Source of the DNA: Liolophura sinensis | Taxonomy: Eukaryota > Mollusca > Polyplacophora > Chitonida > Chitonidae | Reading direction: 5' to 3' | Assembly (NCBI RefSeq): GCF_032854445.1 | Contig: NC_088301.1 | Coordinates: forward strand, 28,254,402-28,318,401 | DNA: 64,000 bases | Part shown: positions 1-11,425 of the stretch, in pieces | Numbering within the stretch: the stretch's first letter is position 1 | How the letters are laid out: each line of letters begins with the position of its first letter | The notes under the pieces: model-generated | The model's database searches: none | Told to the model about the DNA's origin: nothing | The model's input: only the letters and a program-made list of their open reading frames with translations | Position numbers and translations under genes: made by a program

Positions 1-345
1 GTTGTCAGCAAATACCAAGAACACTTGGTGGTTGTCAACAAACACCCAGAATCCATGGAAGGTTGTCAGCAAATACCAAGAACTCTTGGTGGCTGTCAAC
101 AAACACCCAGAATCCATGGAAGGTTGTCAGCAAATACCAAGAACACTTGGTGGTTGTCAATAAACACCGAGAATCCATGGCAGGTTGTCAGCAAACACCA
201 AGAACTCTTGGTGGTTGTCAACAAACACCCAGAATCCATGGAAGGTTGTCAGCAAATACCAAGAACTCTTGGTGGTTGTCAACAAGCACCCAGAATATAT
301 AAGAATTGTCAACACATATAAAGAATCCATGGAATGCTGTCAACA
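1..345. repeat. 61-bp minisatellite made of two related half-units
   Basis: About five tandem copies of a 61-bp unit run from the window edge. Each unit has a 30-bp half beginning gttgtcagcaaataccaaga and a 31-bp half beginning gttgtcaacaaacacccaga. The halves are related to each other, so this is a dimeric (higher-order) repeat. Each half has a short palindrome at its end (ccaagaactcttgg, ccatgg). Copies decay after about 300 and are lost by about 390. Reading frames across it are open only because the repeat lacks stops. The array continues to the left of the window. Confidence 0.9.
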
Positions 346-389
346 AACACAAATTACTTGAACCATTGTCAATCAAAGTTTTGTAACCT

Positions 390-1426
390 ATACCGACATG
401 TGTAAACTGTGTTCCTTCTAAACACCGGTCAGGTTTCTTACCCAGTTATGTAGTTGCAGATGTAGAATTTCTTGCCATCGTTAATACACTGAGCATAGTC
501 ACAACCAACGAGCATCACCGTCGCTGTGACCACCTGAAAACAACAGCCAGAAAATTATGTGATGGAGTTAAACAATCTGAAGGGATAAGTCAATTCATAC
601 GCTGAGGTCCATTAAACGTGCATTGAATTCACTTTAAATCGTGCGTAGTGATTTAAACAAGTATGAATGTTACGTTTCAGAGTGCATCTATTTTTGATAA
701 CTTGCATTCAGTTAACTTTTATTACATTTACGAAATTTGGGATGGTACAAATTACTAGATTCTAATTATATAAATGGAGAAAATCTAAGAAATTTCGACA
801 TTGGGTAAGTTTGGCTCAGTTTGCGCCCGGTTATTACCCGATTACATTCAATCTTTATTATTCATTCATTCATTATTATTCTCTGTCCCTTATTTGGGTA
901 TTGATAAACTTACACAGTTTGAATACAAAAAATTGACCAAATGGAGACAAAATACAATTCAACAAGGAAGGTCAGCAAGGAAAATGATACTTAAAACCTA
1001 GACAAGATATGAATAACATATTGTGCTTACCTTCTCACAATCCCTATGTTTTTATTTACAAACAAGCTATTTTAAACCGTGTGGTCGTTTGTAAAAAATA
1101 TTGCGAGAATTTTTCGTTCCTTTTTTCACTGAAGAAGTTACACTCAAAAGGTATAACGCCTTTCGTCACCTTTCGCGGCTTTTGCATTTATCACAAATTC
1201 ATTGACACAAGTCTACGTTTGTCCATCTGCCAACTTCCACAGGTAGTAAATGATTTGACGTTGGAAAGCAAAGTAAAGAATGTGAAGGTTGGTCAGATAA
1301 GACGCAAATGTATTTTCATAGCTCGAGTTTGGCCTTGATTTCCTGGTAAAAGCGACCTTTGGGGAACTTTCTAATATCTTCTGACCATTTTTAAATAAAT
1401 TGATCGCGTAACCGTCGGTTAGCACA
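390..1426. other. Intergenic sequence, nothing recognised
   Basis: AT-rich unique-looking DNA with only short chance reading frames (66 to 109 codons). None shows a domain, splice context or compositional bias that I can support as coding. Confidence 0.5.
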
Positions 1427-2915
1427 CTATATCAGCCATTTGCTATTGGGGAATATTTGAAAAGTCCAAACATTAAATAGTCCAAAATTGTCCAAGAATA
1501 ATTCATCTTGCTTTAGCCAGGTGTATTTAGTTGGGTGTTGCAGTAATCTTCGATACAGGGTACAGCTTGATTTCGTTTGGTTTGAAACTAATATTTTAGC
1601 CCAGTAGCCGATCACACGAGTTTTGATAGTTACGTCGATTAGATATCTACCCAATTCACCATATGTTATATAATTAGCAGTAGATTTTCTCAGTCTCAGT
1701 GAAAGTTTCAGAAATTTTAGTTCAGCTGTAACAATGCAGTTTATGAAAATTCCTAAGTACTTAAAATGGTTTAAGACATCGGTTCTTTCGTCCCCAATGC
1801 TGAATTGGTGAGCAGTATTTTTTCTACACCCAAATATTACTACCTTTGTCTTTTCCTGCTTTCTTTTTTTCAGGTTCCCATTTCTGACAATATTGTAAGT
1901 ATACATCAAATGCTGATTGGAGATCTTGAGCAGAATGCGCATGATAACAGTGTCATCTGCACAGAGCAGGGCAAATAATTCCACGAAGACAAGATCATTT
2001 TCAGCCAACCCAATATCTACCCCATTACAGCGAGAATTTTCCATACATTTTTCAAGGTCATTCACATATAGAGCAAAAAGTAGTGAATATAGACTTTCAT
2101 CTTGGCTGACTCCTATTTCACATGGGATTATTCTTGACAATTTGTGTCCAACTTTTTACACATGATTTAATTCCATTATACACCATTTATACGATTCGAA
2201 GAAATTTTCCATCCACCCCATACCTAATAATTTTTCGTCCAAAAATATTGCCTATCTATTGTATCAAACGTTTCACTTAAATCGACAAAAGCTCAAAACA
2301 GTTTCTTTTTTCTTAGTTTCATAAGTTCAGCCATACCATAAGGATTAAACTATATGATCCAATGCGGAATAATCCTTGCGGAAACCCACTACGTTCATTA
2401 AGGAACACTATCAACCTGCCTGCCATTTAGCATGGATGTAAACGATTTCCCCAAACAGCTCAGCAAAGTTATTGGTCTGTAATCAACTGGGTCATTTATA
2501 TCCCCCTTATTTTTGTAGATAGGTTTTATCATTCCAGATAACCAGGTTTCCAGTAAAAGGCCAGACTGGAAAATAATGTCTATGAAAAATAAAATATATA
2601 TATGAAAAAGTCTACATATATAAAAGGCATAATGTTAAAGGATGGAAAAATATATTTATTTACAACATGGTCGATTCCAACAGCCTTATTATTTTTGAGT
2701 TTATTAACTGCTATGTGGATTTCATCCATGGTGAAATATTTATTTAAGACATCAGTGTTCAAGGACAGATCAGAACTGCATGCATTTGGAGAAAAAAACT
2801 CCTCAATATGGTCGTCAGCATTACTAGAATTACACTTTTCAAGGAAAGTGCAGTTAGTATCCAAAGATATGGGAAGAGTTGTTTTTGTTTTCTTCAGTTT
2901 GCTAACATATTTCAA
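1427..2915 (-). pseudogene. Non-LTR retrotransposon reverse transcriptase, decayed
   Basis: Reading the minus strand from 2915 downward, the first segment contains the KLKNNKAVGIDHV signature that begins the reverse transcriptase of many LINEs. A second open stretch (2140-1427, 237 codons) contains GVSQDES, LLFALYVNDLE and a catalytic-palm motif CADDTV. In active elements this motif is usually YADD, so the first position is changed. The segments are in different frames with stops between them (about 2579-2141), so no functional enzyme can be made. Family: jockey/CR1/L2-like by general appearance; the clade is not certain. Confidence 0.85.
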
Positions 2916-3220
2916 ATATTCTTTTGTATTTGATTTCTTTTAGTTTTTTTGATATCATCTTTACATTTTTTGAGGTAGATTTATATATTGTTAAATTCAC
3001 ACATATTTGGTAATTTTTGTCCATAATAGTCTTGTTTACGATTGTCTCGACCAGCTCTCACGCGAAGTACATTTAAATCATACAATTTCAAAGGTTCACT
3101 CATATGCTGATGTAAATCAAAGTTGTCATATTTGTCAAAAATGTCATCCGCCAGACAAAAGTCTTCATAGGCAATAGTATGGGCATTAAAGTCGCCAATT
3201 AAAAAACACCATCATATAGA

Positions 3221-3388
3221 TTTATTTATTTATTTATTTATTTATTTGATTGGTGTTTTACGCCGTACTCAAGAATATTTCACTTTTACGACGGCGTCCA
3301 GCATTATGGTGGGAGGAAACCGGGCAAAGCCCGGTGGAAACCCACGACCATCCGCAGGTTGCTGGAAGACCTTCCCACATACGGTGGC
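3221..3388 (-). mobile_element. V-SINE-like SINE, 5'-truncated, inserted in the LINE
   Basis: Reads as the reverse complement of the SINE 3' part: (tttat)n, then ttgattggtgttttacgccg, tactcaagaatatttcac, ccagcattatggtgggagg and the aaaccgggc block. An 11-bp target-site duplication with one mismatch flanks it (catcatataga at 3210-3220, catcagataga at 3389-3399). It lies inside the LINE remnant, so it is younger than the LINE. Confidence 0.88.
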
Positions 3389-3404
3389 CATCAGATAGAG
3401 CTAA

Positions 3405-3888
3405 TTTTATTAAACATTTCATTTTCGATGATATCTAAACTGTCTAAAAGAGCGTATTTCGAACTTTCGGATGGGTTGTAAATAACATCGATGAAAACAT
3501 GATTTGAACTGTTAAAGAGCATCAATCGAATTTTTAACCAAAACAATAATTCAGAATATATGTCACAAACACTGATAAAGGCAGTTAATTCTCCGATAAA
3601 TATAGCCATTCCTCCGGAAGGAACGCAGGATGGCAATTTTCTGATGTTAAATTGACACTGAAATCCTGGCAGTGATAACTCATCATTGTTATCGGTTTGT
3701 GTTAACACAAACGAAACTATATCATAAGCAGAGGTAAAGAAAAATAAACTCAGGGTCACTTCATTTGGTCCGAAGTCCATATAATATATATGTTTATCTT
3801 TATATTCAGCACAAGAATACATGTGGGGTGTTTTCCATTGTATTTGCCATCTATACCTGGACTGTAACACTGGCAGAGCTGCGACCAC
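3405..3888 (-). pseudogene. LINE endonuclease domain, decayed
   Basis: Minus-strand frame with the pattern of an apurinic-type endonuclease of non-LTR elements: AYDIVSFVLTQTDNNDELSL (a degraded form of the usual 'ETK/TD...DEL..PGF' block), PGFQCQFNIRK, SGGMAIFI and DVIYNPSESSKYALLDSL. It lies upstream, in element orientation, of the reverse transcriptase segment. A SINE at 3221-3388 separates the two. Confidence 0.8.
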
Positions 3889-4099
3889 TGGTCACAGTGG
3901 AGTGACCAAGTCCAAGGGACTGGTAATCACTGTTATTCACGACAAGTTGAAGTAGGTCATCTGCGGTTTTCCAGATTCACGAGTTTAGAATCAGATGTCC
4001 AGCCTGGTACTGTCTTCAAATTGCAGAAAATTTTCCCTTCGTAAACGGATACGCGATCCACTTGATCAAACTGTTAGCCATGTATAGCAAATTTTGCTT

Positions 4100-4386
4100 C
4101 TAAGCGGTGTCAGGTCCTCGTTCAGGGAAAACATCTTGATATTTTGTGTTTTCGGCAGTTCTGAGAAGCTTTCTCTTTTTCATTATTTTGTCTTTACTCC
4201 GTCTGGATACAAATTTAACCAGTACCGGGCGGGGTATCTCACTGCACCTTTTCTCATTACTGTGCACGATTGAGGCATCATTTGTACACACATTTTCACC
4301 AATAGACTTGAATAAATCAATCACCTACTGTTCAATAATCTCATCAGCAGCTTCTGGTGAATCGCTCATCCGTACCGTCTCTTTGT
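4100..4386 (-). pseudogene. LINE ORF1-like C-terminal remnant
   Basis: Minus-strand frame with RPVLVKFVSRRSKDKIMKKR, the pattern of the RNA-binding ORF1 protein C terminus in several LINE clades. Position and strand agree with the endonuclease and reverse transcriptase remnants, so the element probably spans about 4390 to 1427 on the minus strand. Confidence 0.6.
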
Positions 4387-4390
4387 GAGA

Positions 4391-5483
4391 GTATTGCACC
4401 AATTAAGGAGGAAAGTTTGCATTTTGACAGGCAAGGGAAGTCACTTACTTTTATTAGTTTGTTGGAACTTCGGACGGGTAGTAGAGATCGCATATTTCAC
4501 GAGACCAAAGCAACAAAGGCGGCCAAGACTGGGTGATCATCTAACTTGGACACCGAAACCAAAGACGGTACCTGAATTACACAGTGGTTTCATTGATTGT
4601 CAACAATCATTCGTTTTCATGAAATCGCCGCTTTAGCGACTAACGTCTTTCGAATTTTTCTAACCATTAAAATTCACCTTAATTAAAACGTATGCATATG
4701 TATAGTTTGTAAGACTATGTATTTCATTATTATATTAGCGATATTGATGTGGTCTTATATAAAGCTCTTAGATGTTATCCATTACACATGGTGTCTTGAC
4801 AAACTACATAGGTTTACCACACACATTTACTTCGGTTTATGTTCAAATAAACCCAATATCGTAACTTTTCGAACAGAGTTTATAGGTACCCAATAAGTTA
4901 ACCTACGTTAGCTTGAAAGAATGCTGCAAATTTCTGTGTTATATACTTTTCAAACACCTTTTATCAGCAGAGCTTGATCTATTGAGAAACTCAAAGAAAA
5001 TGATATTTCTCAATTTCTCTGAACAAATACCACAGGCCAAAAATACAATCCCCAGCAATGTACTGTGCACCGCTTTAGGTAAATAATTTTGTGCAGATAC
5101 TTGAAAAAGCTCATTTAGAAGCTTTATTAGATACTTATTGACTATTGTAGATAACAAATTTTGCTTGAAAAAATAAATTCAGTAGCGCGTAAAATTTAAT
5201 CGTTATGCTGAAAATGGAAACACGTTTATCTTTAGTTGTTTTAAATACTTGGGATAAAGGGCGTTATGCCCCACGCGGTGTTGATGTTGAAAAGTGTCGG
5301 TACGGAAGAAAATATAGTACGGTATGATGATTGCCTTCCCCGCCTCCATAGAGCGGCGTAACAGAAGCAAACGAGGAATACCAAATAGTCCAGATCGTAG
5401 AGAGCTGGGCTACGGACATAAAGATCCGGTTTCAAATCTCGATGATTTAAACGGCCAATGTTAAATGGAATCTGTGAAATTAG
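4391..5483. other. Intergenic sequence, nothing recognised
   Basis: No domain-bearing frame, no recognised repeat. Small frames at 4385-4636 (plus) and 4939-5157 (minus) have no supporting signal. Confidence 0.45.
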
Positions 5484-5590
5484 TATGCATCACTTAAACA
5501 ACCTGTAGGTCATTTGAACACCTGATATACCTCACTTGAACACCGATATGCATCATCTGAACACTCGGTACGTCACTTGAACACCTACCA
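5484..5590. repeat. Degenerate 21-bp tandem repeat
   Basis: About five imperfect copies of a 20-22 bp unit with consensus near 'tatgcatcacttgaacaccg' (for example gtaggtcatttgaacacctg, tatacctcacttgaacaccg, gtacgtcacttgaacacct). Confidence 0.75.
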
Positions 5591-5707
5591 TCCGCTAGCG
5601 AACCGGTGGGAACGTACGTATGAATGACCCTCGGCAAACAATGGAGCCAGTGTGTAATCACAGGTATGAGGTGGTTCACCATCTGGTATGCAATGCTCAA
5701 TTGCAAA

Positions 5708-7040
5708 CTGTTCTAGGGGTTATATATTCTTACCGCTGTTTGTCTTTATTCTTACAGCTATAATTGTAATAGACATTATTCTATTTTTGATAAAATATGC
5801 ATAGTCCCTCGATTGATTTTTCTATTTCCAATATGCCCTTTTGTTTTCTGTACAAATCAGGAAACAGGTATCTCCTTTACGCTACATTTTGATTTTGATG
5901 GTTTACTTTCTAACGGAAGAGTTCCCTAGTTCAACAGCCATGGATGTTTATGTTTTTATAGTGTTTCTTTAGTGTTTACAGCATGAGATTTTGAGTTTAT
6001 GGACCATACACAAACTACACTACATGTCCCAACAAAGGAAGAAACGGTAGGAATTAAGTCTAGGCACCGAGGAGAGGATTTTAATATTTTGCTGTAATGC
6101 CTGGTGCAAGTCCTTAGTTCATTGTCGTCAGAATAAGATCTTGAACGTCACACTTAGGCAGGGAAAAGTTTTCCGCTTCATTTTCCAGTCCTAGGAATTC
6201 AACACACTCTGTTTCCTTTAATCGCTAAATCGGAGCTTTTTTCTGGCCCTTGGTGTCGGTGTACTTGTTGAATTAGTACTGCCATCTAATACACGTTTAC
6301 TCCCTTACGCCATTTCGTAAAGTTATAATACGGTGCACATGTAGTGGAAGAAATGCGTTCATTTGTTTGCAGGTGTGTAATATTATATTTATCAAGAATA
6401 TTTCTCGACGGTGGTTAGTTTTATGGGTGGAGTGCCCGGTAAAACTGCCGGCCTTAGGCGTGTAACTGACCGAGTTTTCAACATAATGCGCACATAATGC
6501 AGATAATTTTGTGATAATTAGGGCACGAGATTTCTAACGAACTTTCTGTGCATCAAAGAGCAGAATGCAATGGAAGGGGGGGGGGGGGTATCCCTTTTGG
6601 TGTACGGCCAACTGAAAAAAATGCACCCTCTATCCCCAGTCAAATAATGCTAGTTTCGATTTGCTTGTCTAATTATTAAAGACCAGACCCCGACAGCACT
6701 CGAAATAGTGGAAGTAAAACGTTAGAATTGAAATCGCTTTCTGTGAGCACGACATTATAGGTGAATAATCACCGTTAAATGTATTTATAGATTTATAAAT
6801 AGAACCTAAACTCTTCACCTACCTACGTTATGTAACAAACCTCCTTAGCAGTGATCGAACATGCTTGAGCGGGATTTGACCCTGCGACAACACTGATCCA
6901 GGGATAAAGATCTTCTGATGAAAGTAGTTTGTTCCTTCAGCTAGGGAGCATGTAGGGAGCAATTGTCAACCGACAGTTTGTGAACTATATCGTTACGACA
7001 TCATCCCACGGAGCTGTAGGAGAAATACTTGGATTCATAC
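5708..7040. other. Intergenic or intronic sequence, nothing recognised
   Basis: No coding exon seen. Contains a run of ten G residues near 6578-6587. I searched its minus strand for the exon expected to follow the CAP exon at 7183-7041 and found none I could support. Confidence 0.4.
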
Positions 7041-7183
7041 CTGTGTGTAGTGGCCCACTTTTTTCCATCCATCTTTCCCAATGTAGATCTCAGGATCTTC
7101 CCCATACCGGTAAAGCTGAACTTCGGAATGCCATCCGTCAACCATACTTTCCCAGCTGGAATATCCGAATGCTCCGTTCTAAC
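7041..7183 (-). pseudogene. CAP/CRISP-superfamily exon with a stop in the conserved GEN position
   Basis: Minus-strand exon with a strong acceptor (ttttgtccag) and donor (CACAG|gtatga). In the frame set by the neighbouring exon it encodes SSWESMVDGWHSEVQ, YRYGED and ends at GHYTQ. These match the central CAP domain, where W..EV..Y.YG is followed by the CRISP signature GHYTQ(V/M)VW. The second complete codon is TAG, exactly where the conserved Glu of the family's Gly-Glu-Asn motif is expected. Length 143 nt, entering in phase 1 and leaving in phase 0. CAP proteins are usually secreted. The exon for the following VVW...GCG segment is not seen. A sequencing error at one base could also explain the stop. 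Confidence 0.72.
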
Positions 7184-7307
7184 CTGGACAAAATATATCA
7201 CCAAAGACAAAATATATCACCAAAATATATCTTACATTCAGCCGAAACACAAACCTTTAATACTAAAGTTGTTTCCAAATAACACTTACATTCCAAAGTC
7301 TATATTT

Positions 7308-7551
7308 CTTTATTTATTTGATTGGTATTTTATGTGGTACTCAGGAATATTTCAGCACGTCGCCGGCCAGCATTACAGTGGAAGGAAACAGGACAGAGTG
7401 CAGGGGAAAACCCACGAGTTGGTGGTCTACCCTCCCATATACATGTTCGACCAGAGAGAAAGCCAGCCTGAGTTGTACTTAGCGCGACCTCATCTGTGGT
7501 TTGGCTCCTATATCATTACGATGCGATAGCATGATAACCACTCGGACACAA
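7308..7551 (-). mobile_element. V-SINE-like SINE, near full length, diverged
   Basis: Reverse complement of the SINE: tttatttatttgattggtat, gtactcaggaatatttcag, ccagcattacagtgg, then the tRNA-like head (tggtttggctcc, taaccactcgg). Lies in the intron between the two CAP exons. Confidence 0.8.
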
Positions 7552-7930
7552 AGTTTATAATCAACGACCTATTTTTAAGTAAAAGTTATTAAAGTACCGC
7601 CAACGTCGACATTATCAGAAAATCCCGTTTTGGACATAATGGTCCGAAATATTCGAAAATGACGTCATCGATGAATCTACTAGGAAAGCGAGGCCAGCTA
7701 TGCGCCTAAATATTCCAGGACTCCAACAAAGCTGTTTTGACAGGTATATCCTTGGACCTAAACACAGTAGGCCACTTAAATTCCAAACTGACGTCTGGGG
7801 CCTTAGGTAAATCGTAGTTTAAAGCCATTTTTACGCCCCAAGAAGAAAACTCACAAGGAGTTTTGCGCTTTTATATCTTAAGTCACGTCATACACTCCGT
7901 ATTAAGAAATAAAAACCAAGCGTTTGGGTC

Positions 7931-8165
7931 AGTGAGTGAGTGCATGGTGTTCAACGTCGTCCTTAGCAATTTTTCAGTCATATGACGACGAAAGAATCCT
8001 TAGAGTGCATGTAATGTGCCTCCTTGTTGCAGGATGGATTTCCATCGCTCTTTTATCGAGTGCTACTTCACTGAAACGCCTTACCGAAGGCAAGTAAGTC
8101 GCCCCGTCCGAGCTTATTATACTGTTACGGGTAAACCAGTCGTTGGCCAAGCGTTTGAAGTATTT
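7931..8165 (-). mobile_element. Second tRNA-derived SINE family (family B), tail part
   Basis: Contains gtgagtgagtgcatggtgtt, aacgtcgtcc, caatttttcagtcatatgac, cgacgaaagaatccttagag, tgcctccttgttgcaggatg and ccttaccgaaggcaagtaag. The same blocks recur at 14502-14672, 37565-37622, 57958-58290 and 58285-58480. I assign the minus strand because the tRNA-like head of other copies is on the minus side. Confidence 0.7.
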
Positions 8166-8269
8166 TTAAATTGCCTATGCTTAGGTTCAATTTCTTTGAC
8201 CTCCATTCCAATGTCCAGTTCACTCTACCTGTGGATCTCACAGGTGGATTTCCACTCTATAGCTCTGAC

Positions 8270-8366
8270 CTGGAATGTATCGAGACATCTGGAGAGACTT
8301 GTCATGTCCAACAACATACTGTCTGGCCCACTTCTCAGCTCCTTTAGCGAGCTCATCGCCTCAGGT
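8270..8366 (-). pseudogene. CAP/CRISP-superfamily exon, N-terminal half, with a stop
   Basis: Minus-strand exon with acceptor tgttgtgtttcag and donor CCAG|gtcaga. It encodes DELAKGAEKWARQY and SLQMSRYIP, the helix 'LA..A..WA' that precedes the GEN motif in CAP domains. Its second codon is TGA, where the family normally has Trp (the L.W motif). Phase 0 in, phase 1 out, which joins in frame to the exon at 7183-7041. The first exon (the HN..R block) was not found upstream. Two stops at two conserved positions favour a pseudogene over sequencing error. Confidence 0.68.
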
Positions 8367-8399
8367 CTGAAACACAACATATTTCAGGCATAGCTGTAT

Positions 8400-10755
8400 T
8401 GATGGTGGTAGAGTTAGCACACAGGTACTGATTCTCATACCCTGGAAATAACGGTAAGCGGGTAATATACAGCTGAAATACAAAAGACTGCTTCCTACAG
8501 CACAAAACTAGGGCAGCAGCGACGATGTGACATAAAGTAAATGGTTACATGTAACAGCTGAAGTTCGGTGTCGTGTCCGTTTTTTATTTCATTTCGTGTT
8601 GTATTTCAAAACTGATGCAAAATTGTACTGTGATCGATGAAACTTTGACTTATACAATATGGAATACTCTAAAAGAATCAGTTTATATTCAATACGGAAA
8701 AAACTTCACTTAATCAAATTCTTCTCCGAAAATTAAAATGGTATACTACTACCGTCAGTAGCCAAAAAATGTGCTTGTTTCTGAGACTGAAAGACCGTCC
8801 GGAAACCTGAATCAGTCAACAAGCTTTGCTTTGGTTTCGCGTCCTCATCACCTTACCATTCGAAAAGCATGAAACTTTATTTTCAAATGTCATGAACACT
8901 TTGGGATAATGCAGCATCTAAATAATTCCCTGGCCGTCTTTAGGTGAGAACTTTGTGAAGTGCTTTCAGCCTGTGGTTGATCTTAATTAACACGGAAGTG
9001 ATATTTAGACAACTTTCTAAGAAAGATGGTTGTATAACAATCGAACTTTCTCGGGATACAGTCTTGACTTAATTACAAAGAGATAAACGACAGTTTTTAT
9101 TTTGCTCACATGCTCACTTCGTGCACAGCATTTGGCCAGAAAAGTATAATGTATCTACAAAGAAAAACAGCCTAACAAGGCATGATTGGGGAACACAATA
9201 AGCTGGACAGCTGTGTCGAGTGGTGCAGCAGTACGGGTCACAGCAGCACAGAACATGTCATAAGTGGGCCATGGGTCATCTTTGAATCTTGTATGAAGAA
9301 TCTGCCTCAGACTGAAAATTAGCGCTCAAGCTTAACGTTTAGAAATCGTACCACAACTTCAGACGAAATCGAACTTAAGTCTGAGACAGCTGAGTGATGA
9401 TGGGTTTCACTTAACATACACAAATGGTTTTTAAATTTGTGTGACGGTCGAGAGTAACCATGCTTTAACGTAGTCGCCATCAAGTGCATTAGCAACTGCT
9501 ATCTCGCTAATTAATCCTTGTCATGACGCTTCCACTTTCACCATGTTAAAGGCTATTTCCTTTAGCGAGTTGCCTATATTCAGCTCTCTGTAACTGTCAT
9601 TCATGCAACTTGCTTTTGAATAATTATGACCTCACCAGAGGCAATCAGTTCTTGGTGTCGAAACTAAGCTTATGGAGTTTAGCATTATGTAGAGCTTGGG
9701 CTGTTATGTGTCACTGGCTAAAGCCAATTTTGGCAGCGAATATGACTGATTTTACAGACAAACTTGATGTCGCGTCAATCATGCTCATATATCTGAAAGG
9801 CAATGCAGGTTTCTGGTGACCGGTCAGCGCAAAAAGCTGATAACTTGACTTCGGTTTTTGTGAGTGTGCGCTTTTAAGCTTACTTTGAACTGTAGTATCT
9901 CGATTAAGTAACATCACAAAACCAAAAATGATCGCTTTTTTGTATGGAAACCAGATGCGGTCACTGATGTTTTCTTTCTTTATAAATAAAAGACGCAACT
10001 TCGCATTTTCGTTTTTTTGCCTCCCGTTTTCGGGGTTTTGCCTCGCATTTTCGGGTTTTCACACTTTTCGGAAGTCGAAAATCGAAAGAGTTTCTTCGCT
10101 TTTTCGCCTTCCGGCTTATGCAGTTTACACTTCCCATCTGAGTGCGTTGTTAGGGTACTACGTCAAGCTACCGCTAGCCCTGAGCGCGCCACTACAGAAG
10201 CTAAATCATGGACTAAAAATATAAAAAAAAACCAACGAGGACCAACTCCAAACATGTTGCGCATAGACCTATATGGTTCGTTACTTGAAAAATAAAGGTT
10301 AGGACTCTAACATAAAGGCATACAACAGTTCGGTACCTGGTTTTTGATAAAAAAAACAAAACATTTGACACTATTTAATCTACATAGTAGATGTTTTCTT
10401 TTTACCGTACAAAAGTCCAAATCCTTTCTGTTTTATTATTGTATTAACTGACCGAAATTAAAAATAAATTTTGTCGTTGGAATGTTCAGATCGTTATAAA
10501 ACTTAAAGTACATACTTGTAATTATTATGTGCATACTTATTTTAAAGTTACATACACAACACACTGTCACACTATTATATAAACAAAGATTATACTATAT
10601 CCATAGGCATGTGGTTCAATTATCAAAAACCGCCTTACCTCTTTTTTACTAGAGTGTTCTTCGTCTATGTCAAGAATTTCAAATGATTCCCCAGGATCCG
10701 TGAGAGCAATCACTGTGAAAACAATTTCCAGTGCCTTCAATAATTTTCATGAAAT
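8400..10755. other. Intergenic sequence, nothing recognised
   Basis: No supported gene. A stretch at about 9995-10110 is built of degenerate ttttcg/ttttcgcc motifs. The short frames at 9610-9819 and 9711-9998 overlap on opposite strands and have no domain signal. Confidence 0.4.
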
Positions 10756-10888
10756 TTTATTTATTTATTTATTTACTGATATATTTCATTGTTGTTTTAT
10801 TTATGTTACATTCAAGAATTTTCACGTATACATACTATGGCGGTCACTCTTCTGGGTGGAGGAAACCGGAGTGTCCGGGTAAGCCCTC
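10756..10888 (-). mobile_element. V-SINE-like SINE fragment, strongly diverged
   Basis: Retains tttatttatttattta, attcaagaattttcac, a diverged catactatggcggtc block and ggtggaggaaaccgg in minus orientation. Confidence 0.65.
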
Positions 10889-11035
10889 AATTCCTGGCTA
10901 ATTACTGACGAACGTTTCCCTACTTCAGAGGTGGACATATGCGGCAGACAAGTGGCCTTTCAACAAATGTTAGACAGCGCGCAAACGGCCACACGATCGT
11001 CGTCGACAGCTGATTGTCACCAAGGTCCCATAAGA

Positions 11036-11288
11036 TTTATTTATTTATTTATTTGATTGGTGTTTTACGCCGTACTCAAGAATATTTCACTTATGCAACG
11101 GAGGCCAGCATTATGGTGTTAGGAAACCGGGCACGACCATCCGCAGGTTGCTGACAACCCTTCCCACGTACAGCCGGAGAGGAAGCTAGCATGAGCTGGA
11201 CTTGAACTCACAGCGACCGCATTGGTGAGAGGCTCCTGGGTCATTACGCTGCGCCAGCGCGGCAACCAACTGAGCCACAGAGGTCCCC
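11036..11288 (-). mobile_element. V-SINE-like SINE, full length
   Basis: The best-preserved copy. On the minus strand it reads: tRNA-like head with A box and B box (ggttggc..., gagttcaagtccagctcatg), central ccggctgtacgtgggaaggg, then ccataatgctggcctccg, tattcttgagtacggcgtaa, aacaccaatc and (aaat)n tail. Flanked by a 13-bp target-site duplication with one mismatch (aggtcccataaga at 11023-11035, aggtaccataaga at 11289-11301). Confidence 0.92.
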
Positions 11289-11334
11289 AGGTACCATAAG
11301 AAGTGAGAGCGAGGACAACTTATCAATTCCCTAT

Positions 11335-11425
11335 CCAAGATGGCGGGTTTGAACCCTCACCTCGTGTGTCCTAGCCATTGAAAGACAAACGCCTTTTACC
11401 GCTAGACCAACGCTAACTTTAAAGT
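11335..11425 (-). mobile_element. tRNA-like SINE head or decayed tRNA
   Basis: The minus strand shows an A-box-like tggtctagcggtaaaaggcg and a B-box-like gggttcaaacccgcc separated by about 40 bases. The arms do not close into a proper acceptor and T stem, so I read it as the head of a third SINE type and not a working tRNA gene. Confidence 0.45.

Noticed and set aside
25-321. Overlapping 98- and 79-codon frames at the left edge
   Set aside because: They are translations of the 61-bp minisatellite.
5494-5706. A possible following exon for the CAP gene on the minus strand
   Set aside because: A QMV-containing frame occurs there, but the residues after it do not fit the family's VVW...GCG pattern and no acceptor supports it.
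11036-11288. tRNA genes at SINE heads (also 14351, 25954, 31195, 43483)
   Set aside because: A- and B-box-like sequences are present, but the arms do not pair as a tRNA and each is followed by the conserved SINE body.
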